From Olavius sp. associated proteobacterium Delta 1 (GTDB lineage Bacteria; Desulfobacterota; Desulfobacteria; Desulfobacterales; JAFDCJ01): DNA of 64,000 nt. The notes below the pieces were generated by a model. The model did no database searches and was not told the DNA's origin. It worked only from the letters and a program-made list of their open reading frames with translations. A program made the translations under genes and the position numbers. The first letter of the stretch is position 1. Every line of letters starts with the position of its first letter. This document shows positions 8,815 to 18,236 of the stretch, piece by piece. The stretch covers positions 87,827 through 151,826 of the forward strand of contig CACVKW010000871.1 of assembly GCA_902749685.1 (NCBI GenBank), read 5' to 3'.

Positions 8815-9936
8815 ATGTCAATTCAAAAGCTTTACATTGACCAGCAGATCGCCGAGTATCCCGAAGTAAGTTCCATCACCCGCCGCTTTGATATCCCGGC
8901 TGAAATCGTAGCAAATGGCCAGGAAGTATATGACAGGATCTCCGGTGCTCCAGACCCGATCCAAAAAGGGAAAACAGTGCTTTTTTTGACTCGCAACAAA
9001 GGTGCATTTATAAAAAATTGTCCGGGCACCCGTTCTTATACTTGCTGTGGCTACGAGATTCTGCACATTGGTACTTTTTGCCACATGGACTGCACATACT
9101 GCATCCTGCAGTCATATTTTCATCCGCCCCTAATGCAGTATTTCGTAAATCACACGGATCTGTTCGAGGAACTTGACAGCATCTTTGCCGGAAATGATAT
9201 TCATAGAATTGGAACTGGGGAGTTCACCGACAGCTTAATCTGGGAATTGTGGACTGATTTTAGCCGAAGACTGGTTGCGGCGTTTGCCGGCCAGAAGCGA
9301 GCGGTATTGGAACTGAAAACCAAAACGACTGCCATTGACAGGCTGCAGCACCTGCCGCACAATCGAAAGACGATTGTCGCATGGTCGGTTAACACTCCCC
9401 GGATTATTGCAGAAGAAGAACGGCGCACGGCCTCACTTTCAGCCAGGCTTAAAGCAGCAGCCAAATGCGAATCCTGGGGATATCCCTTGGCATTCCATTT
9501 TGATCCCATTGTGATCTATGACGGTTGCGAAGCCGATTATGAAGGGGTTGTAAAAATGATTTTTTCCAGTGTATCGCCGGACAATATTGTGTGGATCAGC
9601 CTGGGTACATTTCGTTTTATGCCGTCCCTGAAGCCGCTGATTCAGAAACGTTTCCCGAACTCCAAAATTATATATGGCGAGTTTATTACCGGTCTCGATG
9701 GAAAGATGCGATACTTCAAACCAATACGCATCGAGGTGTATCAAAAAATCATCGCCAGCATACGTCAGCACGCACCAAAGGTTTTCATCTATTTTTGCAT
9801 GGAGGATGATGAGGTTTGGCAAAAATCCATGGGATTTATTGCTTCCGAAAGAAGGGGACTTGACAGAATGTTGGATGAACAGGCGATTCGACACTGCGGG
9901 GTGAGTCAATTGAAGAATGAATTAAGTGTCTACTGA
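8815..9936 (+). CDS. Spore photoproduct lyase-family radical SAM protein
   Basis: A 373-aa radical SAM enzyme with the cluster motif CHMDCTYC (Cys89, Cys93, Cys96) followed by ILQSYF, which resembles the CxxxCxYCYLQ pattern of spore photoproduct lyase. Founding members repair the thymine spore photoproduct; in organisms without spores the function of homologues is unknown. Further cysteines (YTCCGYE at 75-81, FCMEDDEVW near the C-terminus) could serve hydrogen transfer. An upstream in-frame start at 8728 would add low-complexity intergenic sequence, so the ATG at 8815 is preferred. A secreted nuclease gene follows 15 bp downstream. Confidence 0.82.
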   Translation: MSIQKLYIDQQIAEYPEVSSITRRFDIPAEIVANGQEVYDRISGAPDPIQKGKTVLFLTRNKGAFIKNCPGTRSYTCCGYEILHIGTFCHMDCTYCILQSYFHPPLMQYFVNHTDLFEELDSIFAGNDIHRIGTGEFTDSLIWELWTDFSRRLVAAFAGQKRAVLELKTKTTAIDRLQHLPHNRKTIVAWSVNTPRIIAEEERRTASLSARLKAAAKCESWGYPLAFHFDPIVIYDGCEADYEGVVKMIFSSVSPDNIVWISLGTFRFMPSLKPLIQKRFPNSKIIYGEFITGLDGKMRYFKPIRIEVYQKIIASIRQHAPKVFIYFCMEDDEVWQKSMGFIASERRGLDRMLDEQAIRHCGVSQLKNELSVY

Positions 9937-9951
9937 GCATGTGATAATAAA

Positions 9952-10632
9952 ATGATTAAATTCCACAAATCTTCAATCTTCAATTTTCAATCTTCACTCC
10001 CAATCCCCTTTTTCCTCTTTATTATCGTATTTGTATTTTTATCCGCTCATACTTCAGTTGCCCAGACCTGGCACACGGTGAGGTGGGTGAATGATGGGGA
10101 CACCGTTGTATTAACAACCGGGCAACGGCTTCGATATATCGGCCTCAATGCACCGGAAATCGACCATGAAGATCAAAAAGCCCATCCCTATGGGTACCAG
10201 GCCAGATCTTTTAATAAAGGTCTGGTATTGTCCGGAAGGATCCGCCTCGAATATGATGTCGAGCGTTTCGACCGGTATGGACGGGTACTGGCATATGTTT
10301 TTCTTGAAGACGGCACTTTTATAAACGCCCGCTTGTTGCAGTCCGGAATGGCTTATCACCTGTATCACAAACCCAATGTGAAATATAGTCTATCGCTGTT
10401 GAAAGCCCAGCAAGATGCCATGGAGTTGAAAAAAGGAATATGGCGCAACTGGAATGAAAAAGAAAAGAAATACGTCGGAAACTGGCACTCCCGGCGGTTT
10501 CACATTTCAGCCTGTTCCCTGGCCAATAAGATCAAGTCTAAAAATAAGATAATTTTTTCCAGTAAATGGGATGCATTCAAAAAAGGCTATGCACCGTCCA
10601 AAAAATGCATCAAGGAATTTTGGAATTATTGA
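9952..10632 (+). CDS. Secreted thermonuclease (SNase-like)
   Basis: A 226-aa exported nuclease. A hydrophobic signal segment (about 17-31, FFLFIIVFVFLS) ends in SVAQ, likely cleaved near residue 37. The SNase OB-fold follows with the catalytic set at the expected spacing: Arg61 and Glu69 (RYIGLNAPE) and Arg111 (DRYGR). The C-terminal 60 residues (NWHSRRFHISACSLANKI ... AFKKGYAPSKKC) look like an Ada-type metal-binding-like cysteine segment seen in some SNase proteins. The first 16 codons lie on a CTTCAATCTTCAATTT low-complexity word also found between genes at 16546-16565, so the N-terminus may have been built from an intergenic repeat. Confidence 0.88.
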   Translation: MIKFHKSSIFNFQSSLPIPFFLFIIVFVFLSAHTSVAQTWHTVRWVNDGDTVVLTTGQRLRYIGLNAPEIDHEDQKAHPYGYQARSFNKGLVLSGRIRLEYDVERFDRYGRVLAYVFLEDGTFINARLLQSGMAYHLYHKPNVKYSLSLLKAQQDAMELKKGIWRNWNEKEKKYVGNWHSRRFHISACSLANKIKSKNKIIFSSKWDAFKKGYAPSKKCIKEFWNY

Positions 10633-10740
10633 GCGGGAGGTAACGTTCGCCAGTTAATGACCCATGTATCTTTTTCAATAATACCGAGCTCTTCAGCGGG
10701 CAGATGCGGGGATGACACCCGCAACCTATGTTACTGACTA

Positions 10741-12816
10741 CTATTTTTCCTTGTTTTTTCGTACTTCTTCAATGATCTTTTCCGTCATTTGGGCCGGCAC
10801 CTCGTCATAATGGGAAAACTCCATAAAATAGATGCCACGGCCTCCGGTCATTGACCTAAGATCCGGTGCATACGTTAAAAACTCCGACATCGGCACGTTG
10901 GCTTTGATGATCTGATTTCTTCCGGCACTGTCCATTCCAAGAACTTTGCCTCGTCTGCCGTTGAGATCCCCCATGATATCACCCATAAAATCTTCAGGCG
11001 TTGTAATGGTAACATTCATGATGGGCTCCAACAAAACGGGGTGCGCCTGTTCAGCCGCCTTTTTAAAGGCGAGGGAACCTGCAATTTTAAAGGCCATTTC
11101 AGATGAATCCACCGCATGAAAAGACCCATCATCAAGTGTAACCTTGAAATCGACGCACAGAAAACCGGCCAGCACGCCTTTTTGGGATGCTTCCACAACT
11201 CCTTTTTCAACGGCGGGAATGTATGTTTTGGGGATCACACCGCCGACAATGGCATCGACAAATTCGAAGCCTTTGCCTCTGGCCATTGGCTCCAGTTGAA
11301 TCCAGCAGTCACCAAACTGACCGTGGCCACCGGTTTGTTTTTTATGCTTGCCCTGGACCCGGATTTTCTTCTTAATGGTCTCCCGGTAAGGAACTTTGGG
11401 CGTGTTCAGCACCACCTCGACATTAAATTTTCTTTTGAGCTTTTCAACTGTGGTTTCGATATGAATCTGCCCCAGACCCGATAAAATAATTTCTTTGGTT
11501 TCGGAAATTCTGTCCAGTTTTAAGGAGGGGTCTTCTTCCAGCAGTTTGACCATGGAACTGAAAATTTTGTCTTCATCCCCTTTGGATTTGGCGCTAATTG
11601 CAAAAGAGATCAAAGAGGGCAGGGGGTCGACGCATTGATAGGAAATCTTGGCGCCATCATCACATAGCGTATCGCCTGTCAGGGTTTCTTTGAGTTTGGC
11701 CATAGCCACAATGGAGCCCGGTCCGGCGCCCGTTGCCGGTTTTTGTTCTTTGCCGGTAATGGTCAGCAACTGATTGAAGCGTTCCTTGGTCTCCTTGCTG
11801 GCATTATAAAAGGTACCGTCGCTGCCGAGGGAGCCGGAAACCACTCTGAAAATTGTCAGCCGTCCGGCATAAGGATCGGCCAGGGTTTTAACCACGAAAG
11901 CGGAAAACGGCCCATCAGGGTCCGGCGCGCGCTCTATTTCTTCACCGGTGGCCGGGTCAGTACCGACTCGCGACCCGCGATCCATCGGCGAAGGCATTGA
12001 ATCCACAATCAGGTTCATTAAAAGATCGATGGCGACATTTTTGGTGGCAGAACCACAGACGACCGGGACGAATGTGCGTGTCAGGGTCCCTTTTCTCAGG
12101 GCAGCTCTCAATTCTTCCTCGGTGAGTTCTTCACCTTCCAGATAGCGCTCGACGAGTTCATCATCGGCTTCGGCAATATTTTCAATCAGATTTTCTTTCT
12201 CACTTTCTACCGCATCCTGCATAGCGGCAGGGATTTCGCCTTTTTGCGCTTTGCCCTCTTCGTTGTAAACGTAAGCCCGTCCGCTGATTAAATCGACAAC
12301 GCCATTAAAATCGTCCTCGGCGCCAATGGGAAGCTGCAGAATAATCGGTTTGGGTTCAAAAATTTCGCTGACTTCTTTAAATGCACGGGCAAAGTCGGCT
12401 CGTTCGCGGTCGAGTTTATTGATAAAAATCATACACGGCTGTTGGAAATCCTTGGCAAATTCCCAGGCCTGCTCGGTTTGAACCTTTACGCCATCCACGG
12501 CGTCGATGACGACGAGTGTGCCATCGGCAGCCTGCAGACAGCTTTTGGTATCTGAAAAAAAGTTCTGGTCACCGGGGGTGTCAATTATATTTAGTGTGTG
12601 TTTTTTCCATTCGAGTTGATGGAAACCGGAGCTGATGCTAGAAGTTCGTTTGAGTTCTTCCGCCTCAAAATCCATCGCTGTGTTGCCATCTTCCACCCGG
12701 CCCAGACGTTTGATGGTTCCGCTGTCGTATAACATGGCTTCTGCAAGCGATGTTTTTCCGGCTCCGCTATGTGCAGCCAGCGCGATATTTCTTAAACCTG
12801 CCACATTTTCACTCAT
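10741..12816 (-). CDS. Elongation factor G-like GTPase (EF-G2 type)
   Basis: A 691-aa translational GTPase with all EF-G domains: P-loop AHSGAGKTS at 15-23, DTPGD at 79-83, NKLD at 133-136, domain II, and the C-terminal domains IV-V (HYDEVP near the end). The P-loop reads HSGAGKTS where canonical EF-G has HIDAGKTT; this variant marks the divergent EF-G-like paralogue group, whose role (translocation, recycling or stress) is unsettled. A canonical fusA is expected elsewhere in the genome. The ATG has a GGAG site upstream on the minus strand. It follows tlyA by 93 bp in the same direction and converges on the SNase gene. Confidence 0.9.
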   Translation of the reverse strand: MSENVAGLRNIALAAHSGAGKTSLAEAMLYDSGTIKRLGRVEDGNTAMDFEAEELKRTSSISSGFHQLEWKKHTLNIIDTPGDQNFFSDTKSCLQAADGTLVVIDAVDGVKVQTEQAWEFAKDFQQPCMIFINKLDRERADFARAFKEVSEIFEPKPIILQLPIGAEDDFNGVVDLISGRAYVYNEEGKAQKGEIPAAMQDAVESEKENLIENIAEADDELVERYLEGEELTEEELRAALRKGTLTRTFVPVVCGSATKNVAIDLLMNLIVDSMPSPMDRGSRVGTDPATGEEIERAPDPDGPFSAFVVKTLADPYAGRLTIFRVVSGSLGSDGTFYNASKETKERFNQLLTITGKEQKPATGAGPGSIVAMAKLKETLTGDTLCDDGAKISYQCVDPLPSLISFAISAKSKGDEDKIFSSMVKLLEEDPSLKLDRISETKEIILSGLGQIHIETTVEKLKRKFNVEVVLNTPKVPYRETIKKKIRVQGKHKKQTGGHGQFGDCWIQLEPMARGKGFEFVDAIVGGVIPKTYIPAVEKGVVEASQKGVLAGFLCVDFKVTLDDGSFHAVDSSEMAFKIAGSLAFKKAAEQAHPVLLEPIMNVTITTPEDFMGDIMGDLNGRRGKVLGMDSAGRNQIIKANVPMSEFLTYAPDLRSMTGGRGIYFMEFSHYDEVPAQMTEKIIEEVRKNKEK

Positions 12817-12909
12817 GTAAGCTCCTCTCTTTTATAATTTATGCAGTCGCTTGGGCTTTTTTTAAAATGACATCTCTAACTGTTAAACTGAAAAAAAGCA
12901 AGCCCAAAA

Positions 12910-13665
12910 TCAAGTCAAATCTTCCTGCAAATATCTCAGCAGGATAAAAAATTCACGGTTTCCTTTCGGGCCGAGGATCGGCGAAGGGATGACCGATTCG
13001 CACGAAAAACCTGATTCCATAAAAAATGTGGACAAGTTTTGGATCACACGGGTGTGTAGCGCTGCATCCCTGACCACACCACCTTTTCCAACCAGATTTT
13101 TGCCGACTTCAAATTGGGGTTTTATCAACGCCAGGATACAAGCACCATTTTTCAGAAAAGCAACAACAGCAGGAACAACAATCTTCAAGGAGATAAAAGA
13201 GACATCAACGGTCGCTAGATCAACAGGCTCGGCGATTGCATCAGCCGGCATGTGCCGAATGTTGGTACGCTCGATAACGACCACCCGTGGATCCTGTCTG
13301 AGTTTCCAGGCCAGTTGGCCGTAGCCGACATCAACTGCGTACACGCGGACGGCACCATTTTGCAGGAGGCAGTCGGTAAACCCTCCGGTGGACGCACCGA
13401 CATCAAGGCAAACGGAATCATCCAGGTTTACTTCAAAGGCTTGCAGGGCGCCTTCAAGTTTTAAGCCGCCTCGACTGACATAGGGTATATCTTTTCCTTT
13501 TAATTCGATGCCATCATCTTGGCCGACCAAGAAGCCCGCCTTGTCCGCGGGCCGTTTATTCACCAGTACCTTGCCGGCCATAATCATGGCCCGCGCTCGC
13601 TGACGACTTGGCGCAACGCCTCTTTCCACAAGCAGCCGATCAAGTCTTTGTTTTTTTGCCAACAA
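12910..13665 (-). CDS. tlyA: TlyA-family rRNA 2'-O-methyltransferase
   Basis: A 251-aa protein with an N-terminal S4 RNA-binding domain (RLDRLLVERGVAPSRQRARA, 7-26) and a FtsJ/RrmJ-like SAM domain with DVGASTGGFTDC at 88-99 and a KPQFEVG motif. TlyA proteins methylate ribose in 16S/23S rRNA and were earlier called hemolysins. The start is a TTG (minus strand 13665), one base after the dxs stop, so translation is coupled to dxs. The dxs-tlyA neighbourhood is common in bacteria. Confidence 0.92.
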   Translation of the reverse strand: MLAKKQRLDRLLVERGVAPSRQRARAMIMAGKVLVNKRPADKAGFLVGQDDGIELKGKDIPYVSRGGLKLEGALQAFEVNLDDSVCLDVGASTGGFTDCLLQNGAVRVYAVDVGYGQLAWKLRQDPRVVVIERTNIRHMPADAIAEPVDLATVDVSFISLKIVVPAVVAFLKNGACILALIKPQFEVGKNLVGKGGVVRDAALHTRVIQNLSTFFMESGFSCESVIPSPILGPKGNREFFILLRYLQEDLT

Positions 13666-13666
13666 T

Positions 13667-15550
13667 TTATTTCTCAGTCATCAAATGCTCGGCAGCCTTT
13701 ACAATGGCAGGCGCGTCAATGCCGTACAATGATCGCAGCAGTTGCTGGGGTCCGTGTTCGACAAAGGTATCCGCAATACCAATACGTATAATTTGAACAC
13801 CGGTGAGCCCTTCATCACTCAATGCTTCCAGCACGGCGCTGCCAAATCCACCGTTGCGGACGTTTTCTTCAATCGTGATGACGCGCGGGATCTTTTTGGC
13901 CCAAGCGCAAATCAGATCGATATCCAGCGGCTTGACGAACCGACAGTTAACGACCGTTGCCGATATTCCCAGTCCCTTTAAGGTTTCGCGGGCTTCGAGT
14001 GCATCGCCGACCGATATGCCGATGGCCAGCATCAGAATATCGCCGCCTTCTTTCAAAACTTTTCCTTTTCCCAGCGGTAGGGGTTCGGCAGTTTTGTCCA
14101 GCGGAACCCCCATCGCCGTCCCCCGCGGATATCGAAAGGCCGCGGGGCCATCATGGTGCAGCGCGGTTGCCAGCATGGATCGCAATTCATTTTCATCGGC
14201 CGGCGCCATAATGACCATGTTGGGCAGACTTCTCAGATAGGAGAGATCAAAGAGTCCGTGGTGGGTGGATCCATCTTCGCCGACGATGCCGCCCCGGTCA
14301 ATGGCAAACGTTACCGGCAGCCGATCGATGCACACATCATGCAACACCTGATCATAGGCCCTTTGCAGAAAGGTCGAATAGATGGCCACAACCGGCTTTA
14401 ATCCCTGGGTGGCCATGCCGGCCGCAAAGGTAACGCCATGCTGTTCAGCGATTCCAACATCAAAAAAGCGGTCCGGGTAAAGTTCGGCAAATTTAGCCAA
14501 CCCGGTTCCTTCGGGCATAGCCGCCGTAACCGCAACCACGCGCTCGTCTTTTTCAGCCATTTCGATCAGGGCCTGGCCGAAAACCTGGGTGTACGTCGGT
14601 ATCGGAATTTTGGGGTCGATGCAGTCGCCGGTTTCAACTTCAAAGCAGCCGCACCCATGAAAATAGACCGGATTTTCTTCCGCGGGGGGATAGCCCTTGC
14701 CTTTTTGAGTGGTCACGTGCAGCAGCACAGGTTCTTTTAAATATCTTATATTATTTAAGATATCAATCAAGTGATTTAGCTTGTGGCCGTTAATGGGACC
14801 AAAATATTCAAAATTGAATGCTTCAAACAACATTCCCGGGGTGGTGAACGTTTTGAAAGATTCCTCGGTGCGTTTGGCAAATTGGTAAACATCATCTCCG
14901 ATTTTGGGCAGTGATTTGAGAAAACTACCAAGCTCTTTTCTGGCCTCCTGAATTCTCTTGGCGGAAAATGTTCGGCTTAAAAAGGAGGATAGGGCACCCA
15001 CGTTACGCGAAATCGACATATCATTGTCATTCAGGATTACTATAAGTTCCCGATCTTTAAATTTATCCCCGGCCTGGTTAAGTCCTTCATAAGCAATCCC
15101 GGCGGTCATCGACCCATCTCCGATGACGGCAATGACTTTGGAGCTTTCTTTTTTTAAATAGTTAGCATGGACGACCCCCAGACTGGCCGATATGGAAGTG
15201 CTGCTGTGACCGGTGGAAATTGTATCATACGGGCTTTCGCCGATGCGGGTAAAACCGGCGATACCCTGGTGTTGGCGCAGGGAATGAAATTGATCGCGGC
15301 GTCCCGTCAGTAATTTGTGCGCATAGGCCTGGTGTCCGACATCCCAGATCAGCTTGTCATGCGGCGTGTCAAATACATAATGAATGGCTATTGCCAATTC
15401 AACGGCACCAAGACTGGAAGCCAGATGGCCACCGGTTTGCGACACAACTTCAACAATGGTTTGACGTATTTCGGCGGCCAGGGCCGGAAGTTCTTTTCTT
15501 GAAAGTTGTTTTAGGTCGGCGGGAGAATTGATATTTTCCAAAAAGCTCAA
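13667..15550 (-). CDS. dxs: 1-deoxy-D-xylulose-5-phosphate synthase
   Basis: First enzyme of the MEP isoprenoid pathway: condenses pyruvate and glyceraldehyde 3-phosphate using thiamine diphosphate. The 627-aa product has His42, the ThDP motif GDGSMTAG starting at 144, DNDMSI, and the general-acid/base region GIAEQHGV with the conserved Glu. Start is a TTG at 15550 preceded by AAGGAGA on the minus strand, and family alignment (SFLENI) begins there. It lies between ispA (21 bp) and tlyA (1 bp), forming an isoprenoid operon. Confidence 0.97.
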   Translation of the reverse strand: MSFLENINSPADLKQLSRKELPALAAEIRQTIVEVVSQTGGHLASSLGAVELAIAIHYVFDTPHDKLIWDVGHQAYAHKLLTGRRDQFHSLRQHQGIAGFTRIGESPYDTISTGHSSTSISASLGVVHANYLKKESSKVIAVIGDGSMTAGIAYEGLNQAGDKFKDRELIVILNDNDMSISRNVGALSSFLSRTFSAKRIQEARKELGSFLKSLPKIGDDVYQFAKRTEESFKTFTTPGMLFEAFNFEYFGPINGHKLNHLIDILNNIRYLKEPVLLHVTTQKGKGYPPAEENPVYFHGCGCFEVETGDCIDPKIPIPTYTQVFGQALIEMAEKDERVVAVTAAMPEGTGLAKFAELYPDRFFDVGIAEQHGVTFAAGMATQGLKPVVAIYSTFLQRAYDQVLHDVCIDRLPVTFAIDRGGIVGEDGSTHHGLFDLSYLRSLPNMVIMAPADENELRSMLATALHHDGPAAFRYPRGTAMGVPLDKTAEPLPLGKGKVLKEGGDILMLAIGISVGDALEARETLKGLGISATVVNCRFVKPLDIDLICAWAKKIPRVITIEENVRNGGFGSAVLEALSDEGLTGVQIIRIGIADTFVEHGPQQLLRSLYGIDAPAIVKAAEHLMTEK

Positions 15551-15571
15551 GGCTATAATATCTCCTTGTAT

Positions 15572-16462
15572 TTATCGTTTTCTTTCGATGATATAGGTTG
15601 CCATGGCGCGCAGGGGTTCTGCCTTATTATCAAAAGTTTCCAGTGCTTGCAATGCCTGGTGAATTAATTTTTGTGCAAACTGTTTGGACGCATCAAGGCC
15701 TAAAAGGGAAGGGTAGGTGCTTTTTTTGTTTAGCTTGTCGGTTCCGACTGCCTTGCCCATCACTTCCGGATTACCTTCGACATTTAAAATATCGTCTGCG
15801 ACCTGAAAAGCAAGTCCGATGTTGCGGGCATAGGTTTTGAGAAACCCCAGTTGAGCCTTATCAGCCTCTGCCAGCAATGCGCCGCACTGCAAAGAAGCTT
15901 CGATCAGGGCCCCTGTTTTTAAAGTATGCATGGATTCGAGATCGCTGACGTTTAATCGGCGGCCTTCAGACGCAATATCCAGCATCTGACCTTGTATCAT
16001 ACCCCGCGAACCGGCGGCAATGGCAATTATCCGAATGACCTGCAGCCATTTGGCGGCTTGGCCGTTGTTTTCAAATGGAACCGATGCGAGGATCTCAAAG
16101 GCCATCGTTAACAGTGCGTCGCCGGCCAGTATGGCGGTTGCTTCATCAAAGGCAACGTGGCAGGTGGGTTTTCCCCGGCGCAATTTGTCATCATCCATGG
16201 CGGGCAGATCATCGTGGATGAGCGAGTAGGTGTGGATCATCTCCAGCGCACAGGCTGCCATCAAAGCATCCTTCGGATTGCCGTCAACGGCTTCCGTGGC
16301 AGCAAGACATAGAATTGGTCGAATTCGTTTGCCACCGGCCATCAACGAATATTTCAGGGCTTTGTTTATCGTTTCGCCCTGCTGAGTAGATAGCAGTATA
16401 TTTTCTAAAGTGTCGTTAACAACCCGACTTTTATGATTAAGGTAATTTTTAAGATCAAACAT
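15572..16462 (-). CDS. ispA: Polyprenyl (farnesyl/geranylgeranyl) diphosphate synthase
   Basis: Trans-isoprenyl diphosphate synthase, 296 aa, building FPP or GGPP from IPP and DMAPP. The first aspartate-rich motif DDLPAMD at 84-90 (two-residue insertion, the bacterial FPPS type) and the second DDILN near 222 are present, as are GGKRIRP at 43-49 and the KT/KK substrate residues (HTLKTGALIEAS, NKKSTYPS). Product length cannot be read from sequence alone. Directly upstream of dxs, same strand. Confidence 0.94.
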   Translation of the reverse strand: MFDLKNYLNHKSRVVNDTLENILLSTQQGETINKALKYSLMAGGKRIRPILCLAATEAVDGNPKDALMAACALEMIHTYSLIHDDLPAMDDDKLRRGKPTCHVAFDEATAILAGDALLTMAFEILASVPFENNGQAAKWLQVIRIIAIAAGSRGMIQGQMLDIASEGRRLNVSDLESMHTLKTGALIEASLQCGALLAEADKAQLGFLKTYARNIGLAFQVADDILNVEGNPEVMGKAVGTDKLNKKSTYPSLLGLDASKQFAQKLIHQALQALETFDNKAEPLRAMATYIIERKR

Positions 16463-16523
16463 TTCACTGGTTACTGGTTGCTGGATATCGGGTACCGGAC
16501 CCTGGTCACTGGTCGTTTAAATA

Positions 16524-16565
16524 GACGGAGCAAAGCGACATCCATAAATCTTCAATCTTCAATTT
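16524..16565. repeat. Short copy of the intergenic CTTCAATCTTCAATTT repeat
   Basis: This segment between ispA and xseB contains GCAAAGCGACATCCATAAAT, nearly the same as inside the repeat at 6755-6878. The following 20 bases (16546-16565) are identical to 9967-9986 inside the SNase gene. Low-complexity CTGGTTACTGGTT-type sequence precedes it. Confidence 0.6.
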
Positions 16566-16574
16566 ATGTTCAAT

Positions 16575-16808
16575 TTAATCCCGGCGCTGTGTCGCAAATG
16601 GTACTTCGGTTACGTTGCCCGTCGCATCCTTCATCAACATAGTAATTCTCTTTTCGGATTCGTCCAATTTCCCGCTGCAATATTTTGAAATTTGGATTCC
16701 CTCTTCAAATTTTTTGATAGCCTTTTCCAGCGGCATATCCCCGGACTCCAGTTCCTGAACGATTTGTTCAAGTTGCTTCATTGCCTGTTCAAAAGTTTTT
16801 TTTGCCAT
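16575..16808 (-). CDS. xseB: Exodeoxyribonuclease VII small subunit
   Basis: A 77-aa helical protein of the ExoVII small-subunit family (FEQAMKQLEQIVQELESGDM at 5-24, PLEKAIKKFEEG). Several copies bind the large subunit to form the ssDNA exonuclease. It overlaps the 3' end of xseA by 20 bp, so translation is coupled. Confidence 0.95.
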   Translation of the reverse strand: MAKKTFEQAMKQLEQIVQELESGDMPLEKAIKKFEEGIQISKYCSGKLDESEKRITMLMKDATGNVTEVPFATQRRD

Positions 16809-18177
16809 GGTTTGATCTTCCTTTTACGCGACATATCAGACGGCCTTTGGCCAGCATGAGCTCCAATTCCTGATTCAACGCAACATTCTGTGAATCTTTT
16901 ATCACAGCTGCTTCCGGCACCGTGCGGGTTACGCTATAACCCCGGGCAAGTATTGCGAGGGGATTCAAAGCTTCCAATTTTGCCGTCAATTCTCGAATGT
17001 TTATTTGTTTTGAATGATTAGATATTATTAATGATTTAATTAGTTTGTCAATTATTTGTTCAAGATGTTTTTTAGATTTTATCAAAAATAGCCGGGGGGT
17101 GTTGGCGTCCAATCGGTTGTGCCAGAAATCAAGGTATTCTCGTTCCCTGCGGACCCGAAGGCGCAGGGACCTGTGAAAGCGCGCGCAAAGATCATCCAGC
17201 CGAAGTCGATAATCTTCTAATTTGCGTCGGGGATCGATCAAACGTTTGGAAATCTCCTTTATACGTACGTTTAACCCATCGAAATAAAATAGAATTTCTG
17301 TTCGCAAGCGCATCAAAATGTCATTGACGTGGCGTTGGAGATCAGACTTTTCAGGAACTACCAGCTCAGCGGCTGCGGTCGGAGTCGGCGCACGGAGGTC
17401 GGCCACAAAATCGGCAATCGTATAATCGGTCTCATGTCCGACTGCTGAAATGATTGGAATCTTAGATGCGAAAATTGCTCTAGCCACCGACTCCGTGTTA
17501 AAAGCCTGCAAATCCTCCAGGGAACCACCGCCCCGGGCCAGGATGGCAACCTCAGCTTCATTTCTGGCATTGAGCAGCTCCAGGGCTGCCGCAATTTCTT
17601 GGGCAGCGCCGTGACCTTGAACTTTTGCCGGAATGATCTGAATACGAGAGTTGGCAAAGCGGCGGTTAATTGTTTTTAAAATGTCATGGACGACGGCACC
17701 GCTAGAGGAGGTTATGATGCTGATATTATTGGGTAAAAATGGGATTGGTTTTTTAAATTTATCATCAAAGCAGCCTTCTGCAGCCAGACGCTTTTTAAGC
17801 TTTTCAAATGCAATCTGCAATGCGCCGATACCTGAAGGCTCTAAATATTCCAGAATGATTTGATAGGTACCGCGAGGCTCATAAACTCCAAGCCGTCCCA
17901 TACCGGTGACGCTCATGCCGTCTTCAGGCTCGAATTTCAACTGCCGTTGCTGTCCGCGAAACATCACGGCACTGATCTGAGAGGCGCTGTCTTTTAACGT
18001 AAAATAAAAATGACCGGAAGCCGGAATACGGAAATTGGAAATTTCGCCAAATATCCAGACAAATGGAAAGCTATCTTCAATTAAGGTTTTGATATCAGCA
18101 TTCAGCTCAGAAACGGAATAAACTTTGCGCACCTGGCTGGCGGCGTCATTTGGGTCTTGAAAGTTATCTTCGGCCAT
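16789..18177 (-). CDS. xseA: Exodeoxyribonuclease VII large subunit
   Basis: Catalytic subunit of the single-strand-specific exonuclease (462 aa, usual length). An N-terminal OB-fold (YSVSELNADIKTLIEDSF, then VWIFGEISNF) precedes the catalytic domain with ITSSSGAVVHDI, ARGGGSLEDL and SAVGHETDYTIADFVAD. The C-terminal coiled region (LNPLAILARGYSVT) is the final family motif. First gene of the xseA-xseB-ispA-dxs-tlyA run. A 14-bp palindrome lies 60 bp upstream of the start. Confidence 0.96.
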   Translation of the reverse strand: MAEDNFQDPNDAASQVRKVYSVSELNADIKTLIEDSFPFVWIFGEISNFRIPASGHFYFTLKDSASQISAVMFRGQQRQLKFEPEDGMSVTGMGRLGVYEPRGTYQIILEYLEPSGIGALQIAFEKLKKRLAAEGCFDDKFKKPIPFLPNNISIITSSSGAVVHDILKTINRRFANSRIQIIPAKVQGHGAAQEIAAALELLNARNEAEVAILARGGGSLEDLQAFNTESVARAIFASKIPIISAVGHETDYTIADFVADLRAPTPTAAAELVVPEKSDLQRHVNDILMRLRTEILFYFDGLNVRIKEISKRLIDPRRKLEDYRLRLDDLCARFHRSLRLRVRREREYLDFWHNRLDANTPRLFLIKSKKHLEQIIDKLIKSLIISNHSKQINIRELTAKLEALNPLAILARGYSVTRTVPEAAVIKDSQNVALNQELELMLAKGRLICRVKGRSNHGKKNF

Positions 18178-18236
18178 CTCAGATTCCGGGTTAGGATTAT
18201 AATTTTTATTTCAATGCATACTATGACAGGGTATTT

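Noticed and set aside
9591..9904. Extra plus-strand frames inside the SPL-like gene
   Set aside because: They overlap a well-supported gene in other frames and have no recognisable motif.
10705..10723. Hairpin TGCGGG/CCCGCA between SNase and EF-G genes as terminator
   Set aside because: Stem is only six pairs and no T-run follows on either strand.
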